64,000 nucleotides of DNA from Buttiauxella gaviniae ATCC 51604 (GTDB lineage Bacteria; Pseudomonadota; Gammaproteobacteria; Enterobacterales; Enterobacteriaceae): positions 124,001 to 188,000 of the forward strand of contig NZ_LXEP01000011.1 in assembly GCF_001654835.1 (NCBI RefSeq), in the 5' to 3' direction. The notes beneath the pieces were generated by a model. The model worked only from the letters and a program-made list of their open reading frames with translations, was not told where the DNA came from and ran no database searches. Position numbers and translations under genes: made by a program. The stretch's first letter is position 1, and each line of letters starts with the position of its first letter. Positions 39,705 through 47,496 of this stretch are shown in pieces.

Positions 39705-39784
39705 TAAAGCCCCACTTAAATTATCTTTCTTTAATAAAGTTAAAACATTAACTAATGAGATGATGTTGTCATGGTGGGGTTTTA
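39705..39784 (+). terminator. Long inverted repeat after the microcin gene
   Basis: TAAAGCCCCAC (39705-39715) pairs with GTGGGGTTTTA (39773-39783) across a loop of about 57 bases. It may partly terminate transcription, so that the peptide gene is expressed more than the export genes, or stabilise the upstream mRNA. Confidence 0.45.
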
Positions 39785-39820
39785 TCCTCTAATTTTAAAT
39801 CAAGATTTTTTTAAATACAA

Positions 39821-40054
39821 ATGGCTTTATTTATGAAAAAAGTAATTTATTTTTTGATTTATTTACTCCTGTTTATCATTGGTTTTACGCTTCTAAATTT
39901 CGCGAATGTTCTTGATATGGAAACGTCATCGCGGAGCGAGCTGTTCTCCAAGTTTACTATCATGATAATTGTACTTATAGCCATAACCCGATGGGGCATC
40001 AGAATTTATATTGCACTGACAATGTATAAGGGCAATTTAAAGGGGAAAAACTAA
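39821..40054 (+). CDS. Candidate microcin immunity protein (two membrane segments)
   Basis: 77-residue protein (or 73 from the ATG at 39833) with two hydrophobic helices, about residues 7-27 (VIYFLIYLLLFIIGFTLLNF) and 46-66 (FTIMIIVLIAITRWGIRIYI), and a basic C-terminus GNLKGKN. Small inner-membrane proteins directly after the peptide gene are the usual immunity proteins of class II microcins. I do not recognise the sequence itself; the role is inferred from position and topology. Confidence 0.65.
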   Translation: MALFMKKVIYFLIYLLLFIIGFTLLNFANVLDMETSSRSELFSKFTIMIIVLIAITRWGIRIYIALTMYKGNLKGKN

Positions 40055-40135
40055 TTTTAGGTTGCAGGCATCTCCGATGTAAATAATATAACACATGTCA
40101 GAGGATGTATAGGTGAAAAAACTCAAGGATGTAAT

Positions 40136-40738
40136 GTGAACTCCATGATAAAAATGGTTGTCTGTTTTTTATCAGTTATTTTTTCAATTGGTATTACCGC
40201 GACACCTCTACTGACAATAAAGTGGATTGGATTTGAAAATTCATTATATCTAATGTACATACTTGAGTTGATTCTTGGGATTGTGATCTCTTTCTTTATT
40301 TATAAAGGGGAGTGGAAGCTTGGTGATAATAAGATTTTTTTCAAATGCTTGCTTTTAATTATTTTAATTCAAACTGCTGTTTGCATGGTTCTGGATGGGA
40401 GCATTAAATCATTGCAATTTTCCACAGATTACATACTTCCTTTTTTGGTCGTTATATGTTTCGTTCCTTTTTACGAAGAGTGTATTTACAGAGGTTGTTT
40501 GATTGATGTCTTTCATCATTTTTTTAAAGATGGTCTTGTATTGCCGATAGTTTTATCATCTGTTATTTTTAGTGGGATGCATGCGCAGTATTCGGGCATT
40601 CTTGATTATGTTGTGTTATTTTTCATATCTTTAATACTTTCCTTTGCTAGGGTTAAATCTGGAAGTTTATTACCTTCTATACTATTGCATTCGTTAATGA
40701 ACACTTTCGTTCTTGTCCTTAACACTCTCCTTAAATAA
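40136..40738 (+). CDS. CPBP-family intramembrane metalloprotease in the microcin operon
   Basis: 200-residue membrane protein with about six hydrophobic segments and the full CPBP (CAAX protease / bacteriocin-processing, Abi) signature: EExxxR at E114, E115, R119 (YEECIYRG); FxxxH ending at H149 (FSGMH); HxxxN at H185-N189 (HSLMN). The GTG start at 40136 has AAGGA six bases upstream. CPBP proteins accompany Gram-positive bacteriocins as immunity or processing factors. Here it could protect the producer or modify the microcin. It ends 2 bp before the adaptor gene, so it is in the operon. It is an unexpected component for a Gram-negative microcin locus. Confidence 0.85.
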   Translation: MNSMIKMVVCFLSVIFSIGITATPLLTIKWIGFENSLYLMYILELILGIVISFFIYKGEWKLGDNKIFFKCLLLIILIQTAVCMVLDGSIKSLQFSTDYILPFLVVICFVPFYEECIYRGCLIDVFHHFFKDGLVLPIVLSSVIFSGMHAQYSGILDYVVLFFISLILSFARVKSGSLLPSILLHSLMNTFVLVLNTLLK

Positions 40739-40740
40739 AA

Positions 40741-41994
40741 ATGACCTCATTCAGAAAGGAAGCTGTTGAGCACCAGAATGACACTACATTGGGTGAAATT
40801 ATTATTCCCACATCTGCCGGATTCACATTAAGTGCCCTTTTGACGCTCGGTTTACTGGTGCTGGTTTTTATTTTCCTCTGCAGCAGTCACTACACCCGCA
40901 AAGCCCATCTGTCCGGTATTGTTATGCCATCCTCGGGGTTAATAAAGGTCATACCTCAGTACTCCGGGTATGTCACCACGCTAAAAATCGCTGAGGGGCA
41001 GCATGTTGCCGCTGGCAGTCCGCTCTACCACATCAGCGGCGAACATTATGACGGACAGGGGGCCGGAACGCTGGCTGCCATGCGCCTATCGCTGAATACG
41101 CAGTACCAGATGCTCGAATCCCAGCAACGCCTCGAGGCTCGCGACAACAGCCAGCAGCAGCAGGGGCTCCAACAGCGGATAGCCTCTCTGGAACCACAGC
41201 TTCAGAGTGCCGGGCAGCGCCTAGCGCAGGCAGAGCATCAGGCACGCCTTTCCGCTTCGGTGATGAGCCGTTATCGCAACCTCGTCTCCCACCATTACGT
41301 CTCAGAGATCGAATATCAACAGCGACAAATGGCGGTTTCCGCCGCCAGCGAAAATGTGGAGGAACAGCGTCTGGTCCTGTTGCAACTCCGGACAGCTAAA
41401 GAAACAGCAGAAGGTGAACTGGAGCATCTTATCTCCCTTGGGGAAAGTCGCAGGAAGGAGCTCGACCAGCAGCTCCAGAGGATCAGGCAGCAACAGCTTG
41501 AGCTGGCCGGTCAGGAGAAATTTATGCTGACGGCCCCGGTCTCCGGAACCGTTGCGGCCATTCTTGTTAAAGAGGGGCAGCCCGTTCGGGCCACTGAGCC
41601 GGTCATGACCCTGGTGCCGGATAATGCCCGCCTGCAGATCGAGCTCTACGCGACCAGTCAGAATGCGGGTTTTATCCAGCCCGGGCAGCGGGTGGCGCTT
41701 CGTTTCAGTGCATTTCCTTACCAGAAATTTGGTGTGCAGTACGGCGCTATCCGAGAAATCAGCCGCACCACACTCACCTCATCAGACCTACACTCAGTCT
41801 CTCCGGTGAGCTGGAAAGACAATGAGGGGCATTACAGGGTGATTGTAGAGCCGGAGAAAACATTTATTAAGGCCTACGGCAGACAGGAGCCGCTACGCCC
41901 GGGCATGACTTTGGAAGGGGACGTCAGTCTTGATACCCGCTATCTGTGGGAGTGGCTAACGGAGCCACTCTGGAGTGTGAAAGGAAAACTGTGA
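40741..41994 (+). CDS. HlyD/CvaA-type membrane fusion protein for microcin export
   Basis: 417-residue periplasmic adaptor anchored by one N-terminal helix (about 28-48, LSALLTLGLLVLVFIFLCS). It has a lipoyl/barrel half (SGYVTTLKIAEGQHV), a long coiled-coil hairpin rich in Gln and Leu (about 115-255), the second lipoyl half (APVSGTVAAILVKEGQ) and a beta-barrel domain. It bridges the ABC exporter to an outer-membrane channel such as TolC, not encoded here. The last bases overlap the ABC gene start (TGATG). Confidence 0.93.
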   Translation: MTSFRKEAVEHQNDTTLGEIIIPTSAGFTLSALLTLGLLVLVFIFLCSSHYTRKAHLSGIVMPSSGLIKVIPQYSGYVTTLKIAEGQHVAAGSPLYHISGEHYDGQGAGTLAAMRLSLNTQYQMLESQQRLEARDNSQQQQGLQQRIASLEPQLQSAGQRLAQAEHQARLSASVMSRYRNLVSHHYVSEIEYQQRQMAVSAASENVEEQRLVLLQLRTAKETAEGELEHLISLGESRRKELDQQLQRIRQQQLELAGQEKFMLTAPVSGTVAAILVKEGQPVRATEPVMTLVPDNARLQIELYATSQNAGFIQPGQRVALRFSAFPYQKFGVQYGAIREISRTTLTSSDLHSVSPVSWKDNEGHYRVIVEPEKTFIKAYGRQEPLRPGMTLEGDVSLDTRYLWEWLTEPLWSVKGKL

Positions 41995-44159
41995 TGGAAT
42001 CACTGAACTGGAGCGGCAGGAAGCGCCTGCCCGTGATACGTCAGGCGGAGTCTGCAGAATGCGGGTTAGCCTGTCTAGCGATGATAGCCTGCTGGCATGG
42101 GCTCAACACCGATTTACCGACCCTGCGGGAACGCTTTACGGTCAGTACACAGGGAATGACCCTGCAGAAGCTGATGCAGTGTGCCTCAGTTATACGCATG
42201 TCTTCCCGGGCCGTCAGACTCGAACTGGAAGATCTTAAGGCGCTTGCCCTTCCGTGCATTCTTCACTGGAACATGAATCATTTTGTCGTGCTCCATAAAA
42301 TTCGCGGCAACCAGCTCACCGTGCACGATCCGGACCGGGGAAAGGTCAACATTTCCCAGCAGGAAGCCGGGAAACATTTTACCGGCGTGGCACTGGAGCT
42401 GACCCCCAGCGCGGAATTCACACCCCGGGATGAACGAAAAAAAATACAACTGCGCCGGTTGACCGGTAAAACCTCCGGGCTGGTACCAGCGATGGTGCGT
42501 ATCCTTATTTTCGGCTTGGCGTTGGAAATTCTGGCGCTGGGCACACCGTTGCTCAACCAGTTGGTGATTGATGAGGTGCTGGTTGCCGCCGACAGAAACC
42601 TCCTGACGCTCGTTATCGCTGCTCTGCTGCTGCTGAGCCTGACGCAAATGCTGCTCTCCCTAGCTAGGCAGTGGGCGACCATAACCTTGTCGGTCAACTT
42701 CAATATGCAGTGGACGGCCCGGGTTTTTCATCACCTGGTGCGACTTCCCCTGACCTGGTTTGACGCACGCAGCCGGGGGAGTATCAGCGCCCGTTTCAGT
42801 GCGGTGGACAGTATCCAACACGCGCTGACTAACCAGGTGCTGGAGGGGATTCTGGATGTATTGCTGGTTGTCACTTCGCTGACGATGATGCTGCTGTACA
42901 GCCCGGGTATGACGCTGATTGCGGTTCTGACCGCGATTATCTACGCGCTCCTGAGGGCACTCTGGTACCCGTCACTGAAGCAGTCAGCAGAAGATGCATG
43001 GGATGCCGAAGCACGTGAATCCGGACATTTTCTCGAAACCCTAGGGGGGATCCTGAGCCTCAGGATCAACGGAGTCATGCCGTACAGGGAGGCGGCCTGG
43101 CTCAACCTCAATGTCATTAGGAGAAATACCCAACTACGTCAGAGCCGGCTGATGATGTGGTATGACATCGCGCACACTCTGACAAGCAGCGTGGTAACTG
43201 CCGTCATTCTCTGGAAAGGTGCAGGTGAGGTGCTGGATGGGACTTTTACCGTGGGAATGCTGGTCGCTTACTTGGCCTATCAGGGACGGTTCTCAGGAAG
43301 TATCAGCAGCCTGACGGACAAGTATTTTTCCTGGCGTATGCTGGAGATCTACAATACTCGCCTGGCGGATATTGTGCTGAGCCAGACAGAAGAACAGCTT
43401 CACCAACCCCTTCCGGTGGATGAAATCCACCGGGACTATTCCCCCGTTATCCGGGAAGTTCTGCCGGTAGAGACAGGCGCCCCGCTGACACTGACAGCTA
43501 TTTCGTTTCGTCATCAAGGAGCAGGTGAGCATGTCATCAACGACATATCGCTGACGGTGAACCCCGGGGAAGTGGTAGCCATCACAGGGAAATCAGGCTG
43601 CGGGAAATCCACGCTGGTTAAGCTGATTCTGGGGATTCACAGCCCTGAAACTGGAGAAATTCACACTTTCGGGGTACCGCATACCCACCCTCATTATTTT
43701 CAAATTCGCCAGCGAATTGGTACAGTCCTGCAGGAAGATCAGCTCTTCCGGGGATCGATTGCTGACAATATTATTTTCTTTAACGACGATCGGAATCAGG
43801 AGCGAATGGTCTGGTGCGCGAAGATGGCGTTGATTGAAGCAGAAATCATGGCTATGCCGATGGGATATCAGACCCTGATCGGTGAAACGGGAGGCATGCT
43901 TTCCGGGGGGCAGAAACAACGGATCTTGCTGGCCCGGGCGTTGTACAAGCAACCGGGGTTTTTACTGCTCGATGAGGCGACCAGTCACCTGGATGTGGAG
44001 AGCGAAATTATCATCGGCCACACGCTTCGGGCTTCGGGCATTGCCGTTCTGCTGATAGCCCACCGCCAAGAGACGCTGGCCTCGGCCGATCGTGTTTTGT
44101 ATATGGACAGGGGAATAATCATTCATCAGACAGCAGGAGCCGGAAAAAAACTGATATAG
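41994..44159 (+). CDS. Microcin-processing ABC exporter with C39 peptidase domain (CvaB type)
   Basis: 721 residues. The N-terminal C39 peptidase (about 10-135) has Q17, C23 (SAECGLACLAMI), H96 (NMNHFVVL) and D112 (VHDPDRG), the complete catalytic set that cleaves after the double glycine. Six-helix exporter domain (about 165-440). The nucleotide-binding domain has Walker A ITGKSGCGKSTL, signature LSGGQKQR and Walker B FLLLDEATS. ATG 41994 overlaps the adaptor stop; the frame is open 16 codons upstream but inside that gene. Together with the adaptor and TolC it forms a type I export machine. Confidence 0.95.
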   Translation: MESLNWSGRKRLPVIRQAESAECGLACLAMIACWHGLNTDLPTLRERFTVSTQGMTLQKLMQCASVIRMSSRAVRLELEDLKALALPCILHWNMNHFVVLHKIRGNQLTVHDPDRGKVNISQQEAGKHFTGVALELTPSAEFTPRDERKKIQLRRLTGKTSGLVPAMVRILIFGLALEILALGTPLLNQLVIDEVLVAADRNLLTLVIAALLLLSLTQMLLSLARQWATITLSVNFNMQWTARVFHHLVRLPLTWFDARSRGSISARFSAVDSIQHALTNQVLEGILDVLLVVTSLTMMLLYSPGMTLIAVLTAIIYALLRALWYPSLKQSAEDAWDAEARESGHFLETLGGILSLRINGVMPYREAAWLNLNVIRRNTQLRQSRLMMWYDIAHTLTSSVVTAVILWKGAGEVLDGTFTVGMLVAYLAYQGRFSGSISSLTDKYFSWRMLEIYNTRLADIVLSQTEEQLHQPLPVDEIHRDYSPVIREVLPVETGAPLTLTAISFRHQGAGEHVINDISLTVNPGEVVAITGKSGCGKSTLVKLILGIHSPETGEIHTFGVPHTHPHYFQIRQRIGTVLQEDQLFRGSIADNIIFFNDDRNQERMVWCAKMALIEAEIMAMPMGYQTLIGETGGMLSGGQKQRILLARALYKQPGFLLLDEATSHLDVESEIIIGHTLRASGIAVLLIAHRQETLASADRVLYMDRGIIIHQTAGAGKKLI

Positions 44160-44490
44160 ATACCTCCGGCTAAAGGTTAACACGACAGCGGGCTCCGCCA
44201 TTCGGTCAGGGTGGCCAGAACGATAACACTCTCATATCTATTCCCGTCTAGGCTTCCACCGCTTCCTCATTGTTGAGGAAGTGGGATCCAAAAACTTCAT
44301 TAAATCGAGTTTCTTTAGTTGGATTTAGATTTAAACATATGATTTAAATGCAAATAAATTCACCTTCGTCACTACATTCTCGTTCCGAGCTTCCGCGCCG
44401 CTGGTATTAAGCTGATCCCCCTTCGTAGGCGTTGATTAAAAAAAACACACAAGCTCCTGACAATACCTAAAAAAATTAACTTCCTCATAT
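44160..44490. other. Non-coding right edge of the microcin island
   Basis: 331 bp without a gene. A CTTCCTCA / TGAGGAAG hairpin near 44263-44282 is the only structured element and could end the export operon. The similarity to EIIC starts abruptly at about 44491, which marks the island boundary. Confidence 0.5.
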
Positions 44491-44615
44491 GCCCCGACGA
44501 TGATCACTGGCATCAGGGTAATAAAGGAAGATTTGATCGCCATAATATAGCGGTAGCTATTGAATTTAGTGGCAAAACTTCCCAGAGAGTCGATTAACTT
44601 TTCCTGCAAAGCCAT
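44491..44615 (-). pseudogene. PTS EIIC, N-terminal fragment
   Basis: On the minus strand the ATG at 44615, preceded by AGAGG, encodes MALQEKLIDSLGSFATKFNS, then RYIMAIKSSFITLMPVIIVGA. This is the conserved start of lactose/cellobiose-type EIIC proteins. After the GA codons near 44491 the sequence changes and stops after some 17 unrelated codons. With the piece ending at 37298 it forms one gene interrupted by 6.4 kb of foreign DNA; about 130 codons between the two parts are missing. Confidence 0.85.
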
Positions 44616-44649
44616 AGGGTATACCTCTGTGTTGTCGTTTTTTATTATG

Positions 44650-44846
44650 TATACCCGTCATACTTCAAGTTACATGAGCGTTGGCTGCTCTCGTTCACCC
44701 CTGTCACTTACTTTAGTAAGCTCTTGGGGATTCACTCGTTTGACGCGTTACTCGGCCTATGGCCTCGCCCCTTCGGGGCCAGCGCTAGCACTGTTCAAAA
44801 GGCTAAAGCCTTTTGTCCTGCAACTCGAATTATTTTTGGTATAGGG
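44650..44846. repeat. ERIC element with an internal insertion
   Basis: Starts GTATACCCGTCATACTTCAA, has the central CACTTACTTTAGTAAGCTCTTGGGGATTCAC and ends CCTGCAACTCGAATTATTTTTGGTATAG. Between the centre and the right end lies an extra segment of about 70 bp with its own hairpins (GGCCTATGGCC, GCCCCTTCGGGGC, AAAGGCTAAAGCCTTT). ERIC variants with an insertion of about this size are known in enterobacteria. It separates the palindromic operators from the EIIC start. Confidence 0.85.
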
Positions 44847-44861
44847 TGATGTTTAACGAGC

Positions 44862-44879
44862 TTTTTGGTATACCAAAAA
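44862..44879. promoter_or_regulatory. LacI-type operator 1
   Basis: Perfect 18-bp palindrome with core TTGGTATACCAA, 96 bp centre to centre from the second copy, in the divergent promoter region between the EIIC start and the LacI-family gene. Confidence 0.75.
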
Positions 44880-44956
44880 TAGAACCAAATCATTAACATT
44901 TCCGTGATAAATGTCCCACATTGTTATATTGGAATTCTAATGCCAACCAATTTAAC

Positions 44957-44976
44957 TAATTTGGTATACCAAATTA
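44957..44976. promoter_or_regulatory. LacI-type operator 2
   Basis: Perfect 20-bp palindrome with the same TTGGTATACCAA core and AT-rich arms, about 150 bp upstream of the LacI-family start. Two equal sites at this spacing suit looping by a tetrameric or paired LacI-family repressor. Confidence 0.75.
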
Positions 44977-45123
44977 ATATAAACATTCTGAATCATTCAA
45001 AAGCGTGATCGGGTACGACAAATGACATAGCGAAGCCGCAAGCACGATGTTTCATAAGCACAGCATGTTAAACTAGCGAAATCATGCGACCACGCAGCTA
45101 GCGTCTTAATCAGGAATGAATTG

Positions 45124-46152
45124 ATGGTAACAATGCTGGATGTCGCGCTACGCGCTGGCGTTTCTAAAGCAACGGTATCACGCGTGCTCAACGGGATTGG
45201 GCAAGTCAAAGAGAGCACCCGTGAACAGGTGTTTAACGCCATGGAAGAATTGGGCTATCGGCCTAACTTTTTGGCGCGATCCCTTGCCAATCGCAGCAGT
45301 AATAGCGTGGGTCTGGTGGTGTCTACTTTTGATGGCTTCTACTTTGGACGCCTGCTCCAGCAAGCCTCACGCCAGACTGAAGCCTGGGGTAAACAGCTGA
45401 TTGTCACTGATGGGCACGACACGCCACAAAAGGAGCAGGAAGCCGTTCAAATGCTGGTGGACAGGCATTGCGACGCTATTGTGCTGTACACCCGGTTTAT
45501 GAATGAACGTACATTACTTTCACTCATCAATAGCATCAAAGTGCCACTGGTCGTAATTAACCGTGATGTAAGCCAGGCTCGCGATCGCTGCGTGTTCTTT
45601 GAGCAACAAGATGCTGCATTTCAGGCGACCGAATATCTCGTTCAGCAAGGCCATCGCGACATTGCATGCATTACGGTGCCAATTTCCACACCAACTGGCC
45701 AGGCGCGCCTGATGGGTTATCGAAAAGCGCTACAAAAGCATGGTATTGCCTTTAGTGAAGAGCGGGTCAAATATGGTGATTCAAGCATGGAACTCGGCCA
45801 TAAACTGTGTCAGGAATTGCTTGAAAGTCGCGTACCATTTACCGCACTGTTTGCCTGCAACGATGATATGGCATTGGGTGCTTCGAAAGCTTTGCATCAG
45901 GCAGGCGTTCGCATTCCACAGGATATTTCGTTGTTTGGTTTCGATGATGCACCGAGCGCTCAGTGGCTGGAACCTGCACTATCCAGTGTCTATTTACCTA
46001 TCGATAGCATGATAACCACGGCTATCGATCAAGTCATAAAACTAGCTAACGGCGAGTTGCTTGAAGCAATCCCACCGTTTGTTGGCAAGCTGGTATTACG
46101 TGATTCAGTCGGCCCGGGCCCGTATTACATTTCCAGTGCCAGCAATTCCTGA
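45124..46152 (+). CDS. LacI-family regulator of a beta-glucoside locus (AscG-like)
   Basis: 342-residue repressor. HTH MLDVALRAGVSKATVSRVLNG at residues 4-24, hinge ARSLANRSSNSVG, then the sugar-sensing domain. It most resembles AscG among proteins I know. I choose the ATG at 45124 with AGGAA upstream; a TTG three bases earlier is also possible. Divergent from the EIIC fragment, with two perfect palindromes between them, so it probably controlled that PTS operon and itself. It converges on lysA with a 28-bp 3' overlap, occupying the place of galR in E. coli. Confidence 0.85.
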   Translation: MVTMLDVALRAGVSKATVSRVLNGIGQVKESTREQVFNAMEELGYRPNFLARSLANRSSNSVGLVVSTFDGFYFGRLLQQASRQTEAWGKQLIVTDGHDTPQKEQEAVQMLVDRHCDAIVLYTRFMNERTLLSLINSIKVPLVVINRDVSQARDRCVFFEQQDAAFQATEYLVQQGHRDIACITVPISTPTGQARLMGYRKALQKHGIAFSEERVKYGDSSMELGHKLCQELLESRVPFTALFACNDDMALGASKALHQAGVRIPQDISLFGFDDAPSAQWLEPALSSVYLPIDSMITTAIDQVIKLANGELLEAIPPFVGKLVLRDSVGPGPYYISSASNS

Positions 46153-47384
46153 ATAGTCTGGCGGCGGCGAATCAATCGCGCCGCGCCATTATCAAATAAC
46201 ACTTCAGGCAACAATGGGCGGCTGTTGTAATTGGATGACATCGATGCGCCATACGCCCCGGTATCGTGCAGTACCAGATAATCCCCCACCTGCACTGGCG
46301 GCAGTGCACGCGTTTCCACTTTGCCGCCTTCCTGCTGGGTAAATACATCCCCCGATTCACATAATGGCCCGGCGACGACAGTTTCGACTAACGGGAGCTG
46401 ATTCAGCTCACGTCCATCACCCGCTAAAGCAGAAATATGGTGGTAGCTGCCGTACATCGACGGGCGCATGAGATCGTTAAACCCGGCATCAATCAGCACA
46501 AAGTGGCGTGAGCCCATGTTTTTAACCGACCGCACCTGAGCCACCAGCACACCTGACTCTGCTACCAGGAAACGGCCAGGTTCAATTTCAAGTTTCACCG
46601 GATGCCCCAGACGCTGAGCAATTTTTTCACGTGCAGCATTCCACAGTCCGTAATAGTGATTGGTGTCGATAGTCTCTTCACCTTCACGATACGGAATAGA
46701 CAAGCCACCACCAGCGGAAATCGCTTCCAGATCCTGACCAAAATCAATCACCTGCTGTACCATCGCACCACAAACACGCTCAAGGTGACCGTAATCCACA
46801 CCAGAACCAATATGCATATGGATACCGACCAAATGCAGTTTGTAGCGCTGAATAACTTCCAGTGCCTGCGGTAAATCTGCGTGCCAGATACCGTGTTTGC
46901 TGTTTTCGCCACCGGTATTGGTTTTCTGGCTGTGGCCATGGCCGAAGCCTGGGTTGACACGCAACCAGACGCGATGACCTGGAGAAACTTCGCCAAGCTG
47001 TTGCAGCATATCCACGGAACCCGCGTTCACAGGAATCTGTTGTTCGGCGACCAGTTGTAACGTCGGCTGGTCAATCATATCGGCGGTGAATACGATGTCG
47101 TCGTGATTTTCCAATGGCTTGTAACCTGCAGCCAGCGCACGCTCAATTTCACCCTGCGAAACGGAATCGACCTTCACGCCCTGCTCGCGCATCAGACGCA
47201 AAATATGAATATTTGAGCACGCTTTTTGCGCGAAGCGAATCACATCAAACTGACGCAGTTGAGCAATCTGCTGGCGAATAATTTCAGCATCGTAAACCCA
47301 GACTGGACAGCCAAATTCGGCAGGCAATGCCAGCAGGTTTTGCGCATTTAAAGCAGTGTCGGTGTTATTCAGTGGGCGTGGCAT
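46125..47384 (-). CDS. lysA: Diaminopimelate decarboxylase
   Basis: PLP enzyme that makes L-lysine from meso-diaminopimelate. 420 residues (E. coli 420). The PLP lysine is in RFAQKACSN (about residue 54). Also present are HMHIGSG, the phosphate-binding SAGGGLSIPY, EPGRFLV, and the active-site cysteine in GPLCESGD. I start at ATG 47384 (MPRPLNN), which aligns with the E. coli start; six further codons are open upstream. Divergent from lysR. Confidence 0.98.
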   Translation of the reverse strand: MPRPLNNTDTALNAQNLLALPAEFGCPVWVYDAEIIRQQIAQLRQFDVIRFAQKACSNIHILRLMREQGVKVDSVSQGEIERALAAGYKPLENHDDIVFTADMIDQPTLQLVAEQQIPVNAGSVDMLQQLGEVSPGHRVWLRVNPGFGHGHSQKTNTGGENSKHGIWHADLPQALEVIQRYKLHLVGIHMHIGSGVDYGHLERVCGAMVQQVIDFGQDLEAISAGGGLSIPYREGEETIDTNHYYGLWNAAREKIAQRLGHPVKLEIEPGRFLVAESGVLVAQVRSVKNMGSRHFVLIDAGFNDLMRPSMYGSYHHISALAGDGRELNQLPLVETVVAGPLCESGDVFTQQEGGKVETRALPPVQVGDYLVLHDTGAYGASMSSNYNSRPLLPEVLFDNGAARLIRRRQTIQELLALEM

Positions 47385-47496
47385 GGTTGGCTCCGGCAAC
47401 AATTCGTTTTTTGTATTACGCCACAGAGTGAAGTGAAGAAAAAATATCGCTTTCGCCAGAGTCTATGCAAAACTGATATAGATAAAGGAGACTATC

